A DNA stretch of 64,000 nucleotides, taken from Pseudomonadota bacterium (GTDB taxonomy: Bacteria > Pseudomonadota > Alphaproteobacteria > Rickettsiales > Midichloriaceae). Location of the stretch: assembly GCA_018242185.1 (NCBI GenBank), contig JAFECK010000026.1:1-64000 (forward strand), read 5' to 3'. Made by a program: the position numbers and the translations under genes. Below, piece by piece: positions 37,757 to 45,373 of this stretch. The notes under the pieces were generated by a model, which saw only the letters and a program-made list of their open reading frames with translations, was not told the DNA's origin and searched no databases. How positions within the stretch are numbered: position 1 is the first letter of the stretch; each line of letters starts with the position of its first letter.

Positions 37757-38059
37757 ATGTCACGTAAATGTACGTTAAATAGCTGCAAAGCAGTGCTCAG
37801 TGGGCACAAGGTTTCCCACTCTAATCGCAAAACCAAAACTAAATTTTTGCCAAACTTGCAGAACTTTTCTCTGGCCAGTGAGGCTTTAGGCCGCGTAGTG
37901 CGCCTACGCGCCACTCCTAATAGCATTCGCAGTGTTGAGCATAATGATGGGTTGGATAACTACCTTCTCAATACCTCTAGCTGCCAACTTAGCCCTGAAG
38001 CAAAAAAATTGAAGCGTCAGATAAAAGTTGCTATTGCTCAAAAAGCAGCAGCTAATTAG
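37757..38059 (+). CDS. rpmB: 50S ribosomal protein L28
   Basis: The 100-residue basic protein matches L28: MSRKCTLNSCKAVLSGHKVSHSNRKTKTKFLPNLQ-type N-terminus (key residues: SGHKVSHSNRKT and FLPNLQ), and VVRLRATPNSIRSVEH in the middle. It has the alphaproteobacterial length of about 97-100 residues. It is followed 19 bases later by tRNA-Thr, possibly in the same transcript. Confidence 0.95.
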   Translation: MSRKCTLNSCKAVLSGHKVSHSNRKTKTKFLPNLQNFSLASEALGRVVRLRATPNSIRSVEHNDGLDNYLLNTSSCQLSPEAKKLKRQIKVAIAQKAAAN

Positions 38060-38078
38060 CCTAATACCGCTTTCATAA

Positions 38079-38153
38079 GCCGCCGTAGCACAGTGGTAGT
38101 GCACTTCATTGGTAATGAAGAGGTCGCAGGTTCGATTCTTGCCGGCGGCACCA
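38079..38153 (+). tRNA. tRNA-Thr (anticodon GGT)
   Basis: A 75-base cloverleaf: acceptor GCCGCCG/CGGCGGC, anticodon stem CTTCA/TGAAG with loop TTGGTAA (anticodon GGT), T loop TTCGATT, discriminator A and an encoded CCA (38151-38153). Confidence 0.96.
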
Positions 38154-38180
38154 GCTTTCGTAATTTATAGCTATTCGTAA

Positions 38181-38237
38181 GGGCTAGGTATGCCTTAAGA
38201 AGCCTGCCTACCGTAGCCCGCTCTTGGCAGGGAGCGG
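38181..38237 (+). other. two adjacent strong hairpins in an intergenic region, function unknown
   Basis: GGGCTAGGTA (38181-38190) pairs with TACCGTAGCCC (38209-38219) with one bulged base, and CCGCTC (38218-38223) pairs with GAGCGG (38232-38237). Neither is followed by a U-tract. They lie between tRNA-Thr and a membrane protein gene. They could be RNA structure or a worn repeat. Confidence 0.4.
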
Positions 38238-38310
38238 TAACAAAGTGCCACACAAAACTATTGCAAGGTGCTAATTATGTTCGGTAGTAAGCGAAATAAT
38301 CATATACTGC

Positions 38311-38340
38311 TTGCGTAAAAACGCCTTTATGTGGTATAAT
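38311..38340 (+). promoter_or_regulatory. sigma70 promoter for the membrane protein gene
   Basis: TTGCGT (38311-38316) and a perfect TATAAT (38335-38340), spacer 18 bases, 30 bases before the ATG at 38371. Confidence 0.6.
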
Positions 38341-38370
38341 GCTCGAGCGGTATGGTTGAAAGAGGTAATT

Positions 38371-39114
38371 ATGGATAAAAGTCGCCCGAACGAGTATATA
38401 GAAGTTTTAAATAATCGTAGCAGACGCCTAGTTCTGCCAATGTTAGGAGGTGTGATAATAGCCGGTCTCACTAACCTCTCCTCTATTCAAGATGCTAAAT
38501 GGTTATTTCAGACCCAACTTTTCCCTGGTGCTAGCGTGCTTGATGCTATGCTGATCGTGGGGTCTATAATCTCCGTTACCAGTGCTACTGCGTATACGCA
38601 TTGCAAATATAGACGCCATTATCCAAACTCCGAACAAACACCAGCTATACATGCGGCAATAGCAGGGACTAGTGGAGCTGCTATGGCAATTTCATATCAG
38701 TTTGCATTAGTGATGACAGCGTATTACGGTGCTAAAGCTGGGATTGATCTCTCAGGATTGCTCGCTATATGCGCTGCTGCTACTCTTGGGGTATCTATAA
38801 TATGCACTGTTTCCAAGAATTATGCCCTATATAGAGATCAAACGGAAAGCTACCAAAGAGAATATACCTCATTTACTGCATGGATGTGGAAAAATGGTAA
38901 AACCGGAGATGCAATATTCTTTGATTGTATTGTGCCAACTATATTCTCTGCCACAGCTGTTGGAGTATGTGGAAATCTCTTAAAACAGGCTGGCTCTAAG
39001 TCATTGCCGGCTATCATAGCTCTTGACACCATAGTGGTGAGTGCGATGCTCATTGGCTTGTACTCTGCGTTCCGTGCATATAGAAATGCTCCAGCTGGTT
39101 CGCAGGAGCTATAG
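38371..39114 (+). CDS. multi-pass membrane protein of unknown function
   Basis: I do not recognise this 247-residue protein. It has a polar N-terminus (about 20 residues), then hydrophobic segments near residues 22-38, 57-75, 94-118, 124-145, 182-205 and 216-236, so about six membrane passes with short loops. The loop between the fourth and fifth segments is charged and contains the aromatic stretch FTAWMWKNGKTGDAIFFDC. The ATG at 38371 has AGAGGT upstream; an earlier in-frame start at 38311 would fall inside the promoter. No neighbour suggests a role. Confidence 0.75.
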   Translation: MDKSRPNEYIEVLNNRSRRLVLPMLGGVIIAGLTNLSSIQDAKWLFQTQLFPGASVLDAMLIVGSIISVTSATAYTHCKYRRHYPNSEQTPAIHAAIAGTSGAAMAISYQFALVMTAYYGAKAGIDLSGLLAICAAATLGVSIICTVSKNYALYRDQTESYQREYTSFTAWMWKNGKTGDAIFFDCIVPTIFSATAVGVCGNLLKQAGSKSLPAIIALDTIVVSAMLIGLYSAFRAYRNAPAGSQEL

Positions 39115-39120
39115 TTATCC

Positions 39121-40083
39121 TTAGCTATTTACATCGCCACCGGTCTCGCTTGGTTTCGCACGACTAGATTTCGCCATCTGCTCTCCTATTATAATAGCAT
39201 CGCGCAGCTGTGCATTGAGATCTTTCATGCCTCCCGGAGAATGCGGGACCATTAAGGTGTTTAGCCTACTGCTTTGCCCTAAATCTTTTAGCATATCAAA
39301 GTATTGGGTCATCATGATAAGGTTCATAACATCATTGGTGCTAGAGCCTTTGATGCTGTCTTTAAACTCGCTCAATGATTCTTTCAAGCCATCGATGATC
39401 GCACGACGCTGACCTGCCATACCTTTACCTTGCAATATCTTGCTTTCTGCCTCGGCTTCAGCTTGTTTCACCTTCAGGATTTTTTCAGCTTCTCCGCGCT
39501 CCATCGCAGCAATCCGCAATCTTTGCGCCTCATTAATCTCATTCATCGCAGTTTTGACTCGTGCATCAGGGTTGATATCCACTACCAACGCTTTAATAAT
39601 GTCATAACCGAACTCATTCATCATCTCTTCCAGCTCTTCGCGCACGCTAATTGCGATTTCATCCTTCTTTGAAAAGACATCATCTAACTTAATCTTGGGA
39701 ACTCTTGCACGGATAACGTCAAATACAAACGCCTGGATCTGGCGCTCTGCATCATCCAGGGTATAAAACGCCTCATATATCTTAGTGGGAATAATCCTAT
39801 ATTGCACAGCTGTTACAATATTGACAAATACATCATCCAATGTTTTTGTTTCCACTGCCACATCGAGCTGCAACAATCTTAGGCTCACAGTGCCGCGCAC
39901 TTGCTCTATGAATGGGATTTTTATATTCAAACCCGGGGTGGCAACCCGCGCGAACTTACCAAATCTCTCCACTACTGCGGAAGACTGTTGTCCCACTATG
40001 AAAAACACCATGGGGCCGAATAAGATTGCAAAAAATAGCAGGAGAAATAATGAGAACATATTAGTGAACATTAGAATTACCAT
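39121..40083 (-). CDS. SPFH/stomatin-like membrane protein
   Basis: The 320-residue protein has one N-terminal membrane segment (about 8-31), an SPFH domain (about 32-200) with GQQSSAVVERFGKFARVATPGLNIKIPF, and a coiled-coil with INEAQRLRIAAMERGEAEKI and KQAEAEAESKILQGKG, the typical stomatin/slipin pattern. SPFH proteins form large membrane microdomain assemblies, often with an NfeD partner, which is not seen here. The last 60 residues are variable and polar. Start at 40083 or, in frame, at 40071. Confidence 0.92.
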   Translation of the reverse strand: MVILMFTNMFSLFLLLFFAILFGPMVFFIVGQQSSAVVERFGKFARVATPGLNIKIPFIEQVRGTVSLRLLQLDVAVETKTLDDVFVNIVTAVQYRIIPTKIYEAFYTLDDAERQIQAFVFDVIRARVPKIKLDDVFSKKDEIAISVREELEEMMNEFGYDIIKALVVDINPDARVKTAMNEINEAQRLRIAAMERGEAEKILKVKQAEAEAESKILQGKGMAGQRRAIIDGLKESLSEFKDSIKGSSTNDVMNLIMMTQYFDMLKDLGQSSRLNTLMVPHSPGGMKDLNAQLRDAIIIGEQMAKSSRAKPSETGGDVNS

Positions 40084-40219
40084 TAATTTATATGCATATT
40101 CTCATGCTAACATTTATATTTTAAGAAATCAATGTGATATCTATAGGGCTGATTTTATATGGTGTTTGGCTATGATAAGCGCTACCATGACCTGGTTCGT
40201 TAACTATAATGGCCAACAC

Positions 40220-41386
40220 ATGCGAAGCTCAATCATTGTTCTATTATACATATGTTTATGTGCTCAGATAGTTTGGGGTGCTGAGGTTTATCCGCTCTCA
40301 ACCGAAATACAGGTTAGTCGGGCCAAAAATATTATAGAGAGGGCGCCATCTGGGGCTTACCTGACGGTAGGTGGAGAGCGTGCATTTCGCGCAGCAGCGA
40401 TGTTTGAGCGTATTACCAATCTCTTGATTTTTGATCTAGCGCCGCCTATTACTAGGTTCAATGAGATTAATATCAAGCTATTGAGAGCAGGTAGTAGTCA
40501 GCACTATCGACACTTGCGCTGGGAGGCAGAGCTAGTAGAATGGCAAACAGTTGCGCCTAATCTCACAGCAGATGATTTCCAATGGTGGCAACAACATGTA
40601 CGAAAGATGCCTGGTTACAATATTGTCGAGGAATTCAATCGCTATGGACATAGCGTGGATTATACAAAATATTCGAAAATAGTGGGCAAGCTGCAATCAG
40701 TATATCCATTACTTAAGGAGCGTTTTAATTATAGCGAGAAGTCTTTGTTAAAGCACGTAGAATGGGCTGATATTGCGAGTTTGCCGGTTATGAAGCGCGC
40801 ACAACTGAACGAGCAAGAGCTGTCTTGGTGGATCATGAATCGGAGAAAGGCCGGTTCGTGTGTTAAAACTTTTATAGATCACCCTCAGCAGGCCATAGAT
40901 CTTGGTTTGTTGGTTGACTATAAGGGTGGTAATTATTTGTTTGACGAAGCTGCTTATCAAAGGCTGCACACTCTTGTGATGGCTGATAAGGTGGCATTAG
41001 CTCAGGTAGATCTCACAACAGAAGCTGGCTTGAGTACAGCAGTTAAAATGATCAAGGACAAAGGCGAGAAAATCGGGATTGCTGATCTCAATAATTTGTT
41101 TTTGAAAGAGTATATGGGGGAAGAGAAGCTGCGGTCATTGCTCAACAGGATACTGGAGTTTGGAACAGATGAGTCTGTTTTATTGTTGATGAACAATTAT
41201 ACTAGGTACGCCTGTGCTCAGTTTTCTGTTTACGTAGGGTTCACTTTTGGTAATGTGAAAAAATGGCCATCACGGGTTTTGCTCAATGAATTTATTGATG
41301 GGTTTAATGAGGAGGAGTCGGCCTTACTTAACGGCAGGCTGTATTACAGCACTGATCCCGCTCCATTCCAAAGCTTTACACATTAG
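40220..41386 (+). CDS. exported protein of unknown function
   Basis: The roughly 388-residue product starts MRSSIIVLLYICLCAQIVWG-A, a Sec signal peptide with cleavage near residue 20. The mature part begins with a segment reading SGAYLTVGGERAFRAAAMFE then LLIFDLAPPITRFNEINIKLL: a Gly-rich turn followed by a hydrophobic strand ending in Asp, which recalls SAM-binding Rossmann proteins of the LIC_10091 type. That resemblance is weak. The rest is helical with no known motifs. The frame stays open far upstream across the neighbouring gene, but only ATG 40220 gives a signal peptide. Confidence 0.72.
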   Translation: MRSSIIVLLYICLCAQIVWGAEVYPLSTEIQVSRAKNIIERAPSGAYLTVGGERAFRAAAMFERITNLLIFDLAPPITRFNEINIKLLRAGSSQHYRHLRWEAELVEWQTVAPNLTADDFQWWQQHVRKMPGYNIVEEFNRYGHSVDYTKYSKIVGKLQSVYPLLKERFNYSEKSLLKHVEWADIASLPVMKRAQLNEQELSWWIMNRRKAGSCVKTFIDHPQQAIDLGLLVDYKGGNYLFDEAAYQRLHTLVMADKVALAQVDLTTEAGLSTAVKMIKDKGEKIGIADLNNLFLKEYMGEEKLRSLLNRILEFGTDESVLLLMNNYTRYACAQFSVYVGFTFGNVKKWPSRVLLNEFIDGFNEEESALLNGRLYYSTDPAPFQSFTH

Positions 41387-41461
41387 TGGTATGTGTTTAT
41401 AGATGTGGCCTTGTATGCTTCGCAGCGATGTGTGATTGCTAGCATGATGCTCAGCAATCCC

Positions 41462-42664
41462 TTATTTCTTCAACTTGCTTAAGCTTCTGGCGATTCTGTT
41501 GCAAGCTGATTCTATTACCTGTTCAGAAACTGGGTATGATATCCTCAAGAATCCCGGGATGCCAAACGCTGCACCAGGGACTACAGCAATTTGCGCTTCT
41601 TCTAACAAGTACGCTGCAACATCTTCACAGCTTTTTATGGTATGGTCTTTGGCATGCATGCCAACTATGCCGCGGAAATCTGGTAGTACGTAAAAAGCAC
41701 CTTGTGGTTTTGCACAGTGAATCCCAGGTATTTCGTTGAGTAAACGCACTATTAAATCCCGCCTTTTAGCAAAAGACTTGCTTTGGGATTCTAAGAAAGT
41801 TTGCGGACCATTCAGTGCTTCAGTGGCTGCAGCTTGGCTGATAGAGGATGCGCAAGAGGTGCTATGAGACTGCACGGTAATCATCGCTTTGATAAGTGCG
41901 AGGGGTCCAGCAGCATAGCCTAAGCGCCAGCCCGTCATAGAGTAGCTTTTAGACACTCCATTGATCACCAATGTACGGCTGAATAGAGCTGGTTCAACCT
42001 GCACTATATTGGTAAATTTTATGCCATCAAAGATTATGTGTTCATATATGTCATCAGACATTATGTAGACATGTGGATGCCGCAAGAGCACCTCGCTGAG
42101 TGATTTTAGTTCAGCGGCGCTATACACAGCACCAGAAGGGTTGCTTGGAGAGTTCAACATAAACCATTTTGTGCGCGGCGTAATTGCAGCTTCAAGCTGC
42201 GCAGCGGTGATCTTAAAATTATTATCAGGGTGGCCTTCCACTATAACAGGCTTGCCGCCAGCAAAGATGACCATCTCTTCATATGACCCCCAATATGGGG
42301 CAGGTATTATCACTTCATCTCCGTGGTCTACAGTCGCCATTAAACCATTAAATAATAACTGTTTTGCTCCAGTTCCTGCAATTACTTCATCTACGGTGTA
42401 GTCAAGGCCATTATCCCTATGAAATTTCATAGAGATCGCCTTACGTAGCTCTTTTGTCCCATTAATAGTAGTGTATTTTGTGGCGCCGGCCTCAATGGCT
42501 TTAATTGCTGCATGCTTGATATTTTGTGGGGTATCAAAATCAGGCTCACCAACGCCAAGGTTAATTACATCATAACCTTGGGCTTTGAGCTCAAGAGCTC
42601 TACTATTAATCGCAAGGGTTGCAGATGGCTTAACACCGTCCAAACGCCTAGAAAGGAATGACAT
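41462..42664 (-). CDS. aspC: aspartate/aromatic class I aminotransferase
   Basis: This 400-residue PLP enzyme belongs to fold-type I, subgroup I-gamma aspartate aminotransferases. It has VINLGVGEPDFDTP, GATKYTTINGTKELR, the TGAKQLLFNGLMA cofactor region, PYWGSYEEMV, NSPSNPSGAVYS and the PLP lysine in NGVSKSYSMTGWRLGY. ATG 42664 gives the family start MSFLSRRLDGVKPSATLA, with AGGT upstream; longer in-frame starts reach 42745. It probably supplies aspartate for LysC and links to 2-oxoglutarate/glutamate. Confidence 0.94.
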   Translation of the reverse strand: MSFLSRRLDGVKPSATLAINSRALELKAQGYDVINLGVGEPDFDTPQNIKHAAIKAIEAGATKYTTINGTKELRKAISMKFHRDNGLDYTVDEVIAGTGAKQLLFNGLMATVDHGDEVIIPAPYWGSYEEMVIFAGGKPVIVEGHPDNNFKITAAQLEAAITPRTKWFMLNSPSNPSGAVYSAAELKSLSEVLLRHPHVYIMSDDIYEHIIFDGIKFTNIVQVEPALFSRTLVINGVSKSYSMTGWRLGYAAGPLALIKAMITVQSHSTSCASSISQAAATEALNGPQTFLESQSKSFAKRRDLIVRLLNEIPGIHCAKPQGAFYVLPDFRGIVGMHAKDHTIKSCEDVAAYLLEEAQIAVVPGAAFGIPGFLRISYPVSEQVIESACNRIARSLSKLKK

Positions 42665-42898
42665 AATAATACCTATAATTAAATAATGATGAGTGATAGT
42701 AGCATACCCTATTGTAGCATAGTCAAGACTTTTAAGGTGGATCACCTCATTAAAATAATCGCTTTACTATCCGATACAATTAGCATCTTGCCATACTTTT
42801 GTATGGTGCTCCGTTCTCACTGCTTGCGAAGAGTGGGTTAGCGTGTTGCAAGGGGTTGCAACTTATAGTAAAAATACCCACTTTTTACGCTTATTATC

Positions 42899-42928
42899 TT
42901 GATTTCAGCATGGCCGATGTAGTAGTAT
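42899..42928 (+). promoter_or_regulatory. promoter of tandem paralog A
   Basis: TTGATT (42899-42904) and TAGTAT (42923-42928) with an 18-base spacer containing GCATGG. The promoter and about 30 bases upstream (AAAAAT, CTTTTTACG) are conserved before paralog B at 45316-45345, while other intergenic bases are not. This supports real regulatory function. Confidence 0.6.
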
Positions 42929-42955
42929 TGAGAAATGTGATGAGATGAGGTTTGT

Positions 42956-45160
42956 ATGTTAGAGCAATGGATTGATGGACCAAAATATAAAAGCTTTATC
43001 AACGATCCCAAAAACCCATGGTATCGTTTTAGTGATGATCCACCTTGTAATTTTGTCGCATACCTGATACGGGGAGCGTCAAAGCTTAATCATTGGGTTG
43101 CAAATGCTGGCCCGCCAGATACAAACGATTTCAATGAGAAAAGTGCACGCAAAGAAGTGCATCAATATATGTCACATCTACAAAGAACTTTGCCGAGTTT
43201 GCGTGAAATAGCTCTAGAAGAGATAACGATCTTACAAACAAAGGGAATAAGCATAAGTCAAGGCTTACTAGAAGAACACGCGCCGCCTATACTAAAGCTT
43301 TTGGTAACCTTGGTTGATATAGATGGGTTTGATATAGGCGTGCAAGAGAAAGATAAGGAAGGGATTTGGCAGCCGTGCGGCATGTTAGATGCAGTGCGCA
43401 GGGTGCTCATCGGGCAGGATAAAACATTAGACATCGGTGTGTTCAGAGAGCGCACAGAGCTGCGCTTTAATCCTATTGACCACATTATGATTGGCCGTGG
43501 ATGGCCTGAGGATATGGGTTTTCAGCAAGCGCTGGAAAAATCAGTAGATGGAGGAGCGCAAGAGCCTAAGAAGATGGTGCAGCAATCATTAGAACAGAAA
43601 ATGAGCGCTACAAATCCCACGTTTAGCATAAGTTTGTTGTGTGCTGCGTTTAGAAGACCGAATACAGATGCGATTACCTTTTCTTATATTAGGAAGCACA
43701 TAAAGCGGTTAATCATTGAAGCTCACAATGATTTACAAGAAGTAGAGCGTCAGGGTACTTACCGTGGCAAGGGCTTACAGACCAAATTTTTAGACATCAC
43801 TACAGCCAATCCACTAGCTGTAACATTGCTTGCGGATCTTCATGACCAATTAGAGTTTACGGCTCAGGATGAGTGGATAAAAAAAGCAATAGAGGCTGCA
43901 GCGACGTTTTCTGCGCAAACTAATAATAATAAGGATGTGAGTGCTATTAAACGTGCTGCAAAGCAAGCTAAGGAGGCTTTGAACCTTGCAGTTGAGAGAA
44001 TCATAAGAGAACAGCAGGAAGCACAGGAAGCGAGTAAAAAAACTTGGGTGGGAAAAATGGCGCCAGGCGTTGACGTGGCTTTACTTAAGGCAATGCATCA
44101 AAAGAGTAGAGAAAACTCTTTTCCTTTATTATTATTTCAAGGGTTTGAGCATCCAGAGCGTGCGCCGACCGAGCGGGATTGGTTTATGGCTAATACCAAA
44201 CAGATAGCCAATCTCATGATCGCTAGTTTTGATCTCATGACTTCTCAGCATACACCAGGTTTTGATGAAAAATGCGTTGCGCAGATGAGGAAAACGATAT
44301 TGATGAGTCCGGACCAGTTGGGTGGAAAGAAAGATTTTCTAGATGAAGCAACCAAAACGGTTGCGATCGGAGCAGAGATAAGCAAGATGAAAAGTAGATA
44401 TCCTGATTCTAAGGTGGATTTGAGTGCAAAGTTAAGCGAAGTTCACACGTCAAAATTCGACGTACACGGTATGCCATCAGAGGATGATAAGCAGTGCCAA
44501 ATTCAGACCATGATACGCTCTAGAAAGCTTTATATAGAGGTGCTTGAAGTGTATGCTAAGCATCTGCAAGCTCAGGAGGAGAACGCGAGCAAGCCGGTTA
44601 GTTCACCAGCGCCTGCAACCACTACGGCTGCGTCTAGCTCAAATTCTAGCTCTTCTTCTGCTAGCGCTCCAGCGCCGCAAGTGAAGCATACATATAAGGA
44701 AGTGAAAGAACATCTTGATCTATGCAAAGGCCAGCTGGCAGCGCTTGAGCTGATGTCTTCTCGTGATGATAAAGCAATTGAAGCGTTTGCTAAGCGAGCT
44801 GTATATACGATCCCTGGGCTGCTTGCAGTTGCTGGCGGAGTGTTTTCCGCAAAGTTTATAGATACCAAGCTTGCGAAAGAAGCTCTAGACGCTATCAATG
44901 ATATGTTCAAAAATCAGTGGGATAAGCTGGGCCAAGGATTGGCGAGTGGTAACCCAGCTCTTCTTGCTATGGTTATAGGTATAGGTCTGTGTGCAACTGG
45001 TTTGGTGTTTGGCTTATGGAAAGGGGCTGCAGTAGCGCATAGAATTGAAGCGCGTACGCATAACTATGATGAGGGGTTGAAGTATTTTGTTACTGAGATG
45101 CACCAATATCTTACGACAGAGCAAAAGAATCTTCCAGAGCCTGTCCCACAGCGCTCTTAG
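42956..45160 (+). CDS. tandem paralog A: large protein with C-terminal two-helix membrane module
   Basis: I do not recognise a family. The 734-residue protein has no signal peptide. Residues 1 to about 518 are soluble and helical, with a conserved patch (FDIGVQEKDKEGIWQPCGML, then VRRVLIGQDKTLDIG). About 544-578 is a Ser/Ala/Pro/Thr linker. Then come a helical bundle and two hydrophobic segments (about 614-634 and 668-692) separated by an amphipathic loop of about 35 residues. The last 40 residues are polar. Paralog B lies 213 bases downstream; residues 519 to about 728 are nearly identical in the two. The layout resembles host-interaction proteins with bilobed membrane hairpins, but this is inference. 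Confidence 0.85.
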   Translation: MLEQWIDGPKYKSFINDPKNPWYRFSDDPPCNFVAYLIRGASKLNHWVANAGPPDTNDFNEKSARKEVHQYMSHLQRTLPSLREIALEEITILQTKGISISQGLLEEHAPPILKLLVTLVDIDGFDIGVQEKDKEGIWQPCGMLDAVRRVLIGQDKTLDIGVFRERTELRFNPIDHIMIGRGWPEDMGFQQALEKSVDGGAQEPKKMVQQSLEQKMSATNPTFSISLLCAAFRRPNTDAITFSYIRKHIKRLIIEAHNDLQEVERQGTYRGKGLQTKFLDITTANPLAVTLLADLHDQLEFTAQDEWIKKAIEAAATFSAQTNNNKDVSAIKRAAKQAKEALNLAVERIIREQQEAQEASKKTWVGKMAPGVDVALLKAMHQKSRENSFPLLLFQGFEHPERAPTERDWFMANTKQIANLMIASFDLMTSQHTPGFDEKCVAQMRKTILMSPDQLGGKKDFLDEATKTVAIGAEISKMKSRYPDSKVDLSAKLSEVHTSKFDVHGMPSEDDKQCQIQTMIRSRKLYIEVLEVYAKHLQAQEENASKPVSSPAPATTTAASSSNSSSSSASAPAPQVKHTYKEVKEHLDLCKGQLAALELMSSRDDKAIEAFAKRAVYTIPGLLAVAGGVFSAKFIDTKLAKEALDAINDMFKNQWDKLGQGLASGNPALLAMVIGIGLCATGLVFGLWKGAAVAHRIEARTHNYDEGLKYFVTEMHQYLTTEQKNLPEPVPQRS
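44509..45141 (+). repeat. 633-bp near-identical repeat, copy 1 (in paralog A)
   Basis: This block, coding for the linker and C-terminal membrane module, matches 46939-47571 at a constant offset of 2430 bases with no gaps and about 14 differences by eye (about 98% identity). Outside it the two genes diverge sharply. Confidence 0.9.
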
Positions 45161-45315
45161 GTGGTTTCGACACTACCTAATGTCCGGTCCATTTAATCAC
45201 GCTAAAGCTTATTAGCCTTGAACTTTATTATTTTTGAGAGTTGCTATTATATAGCACTACACTATAGCACTGCACTCATTTATTATAAAAATCCTCGCTT
45301 TTTACGTTTATTAAC

Positions 45316-45345
45316 TTGATCCTGGCATGGCTAATGTGATAGTAT
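45316..45345 (+). promoter_or_regulatory. promoter of tandem paralog B
   Basis: TTGATC (45316-45321) and TAGTAT (45340-45345), 18-base spacer with GCATGG, as before paralog A. The start codon follows 28 bases later. Confidence 0.6.
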
Positions 45346-45373
45346 GAACAAAGTATATTAATATGAGTCAGAT

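Noticed and set aside
39785-40219. A 145-residue N-terminal extension of the exported protein at 40220
   Set aside because: It is antisense to the SPFH gene, has no similarity to anything and would bury the signal peptide.
44586-44690. Serine-rich stretch in the tandem paralogs as a possible slippage repeat or phase-variable tract
   Set aside because: The codons are mixed, not a homopolymer or perfect short tandem repeat, and both copies are in frame and nearly identical.
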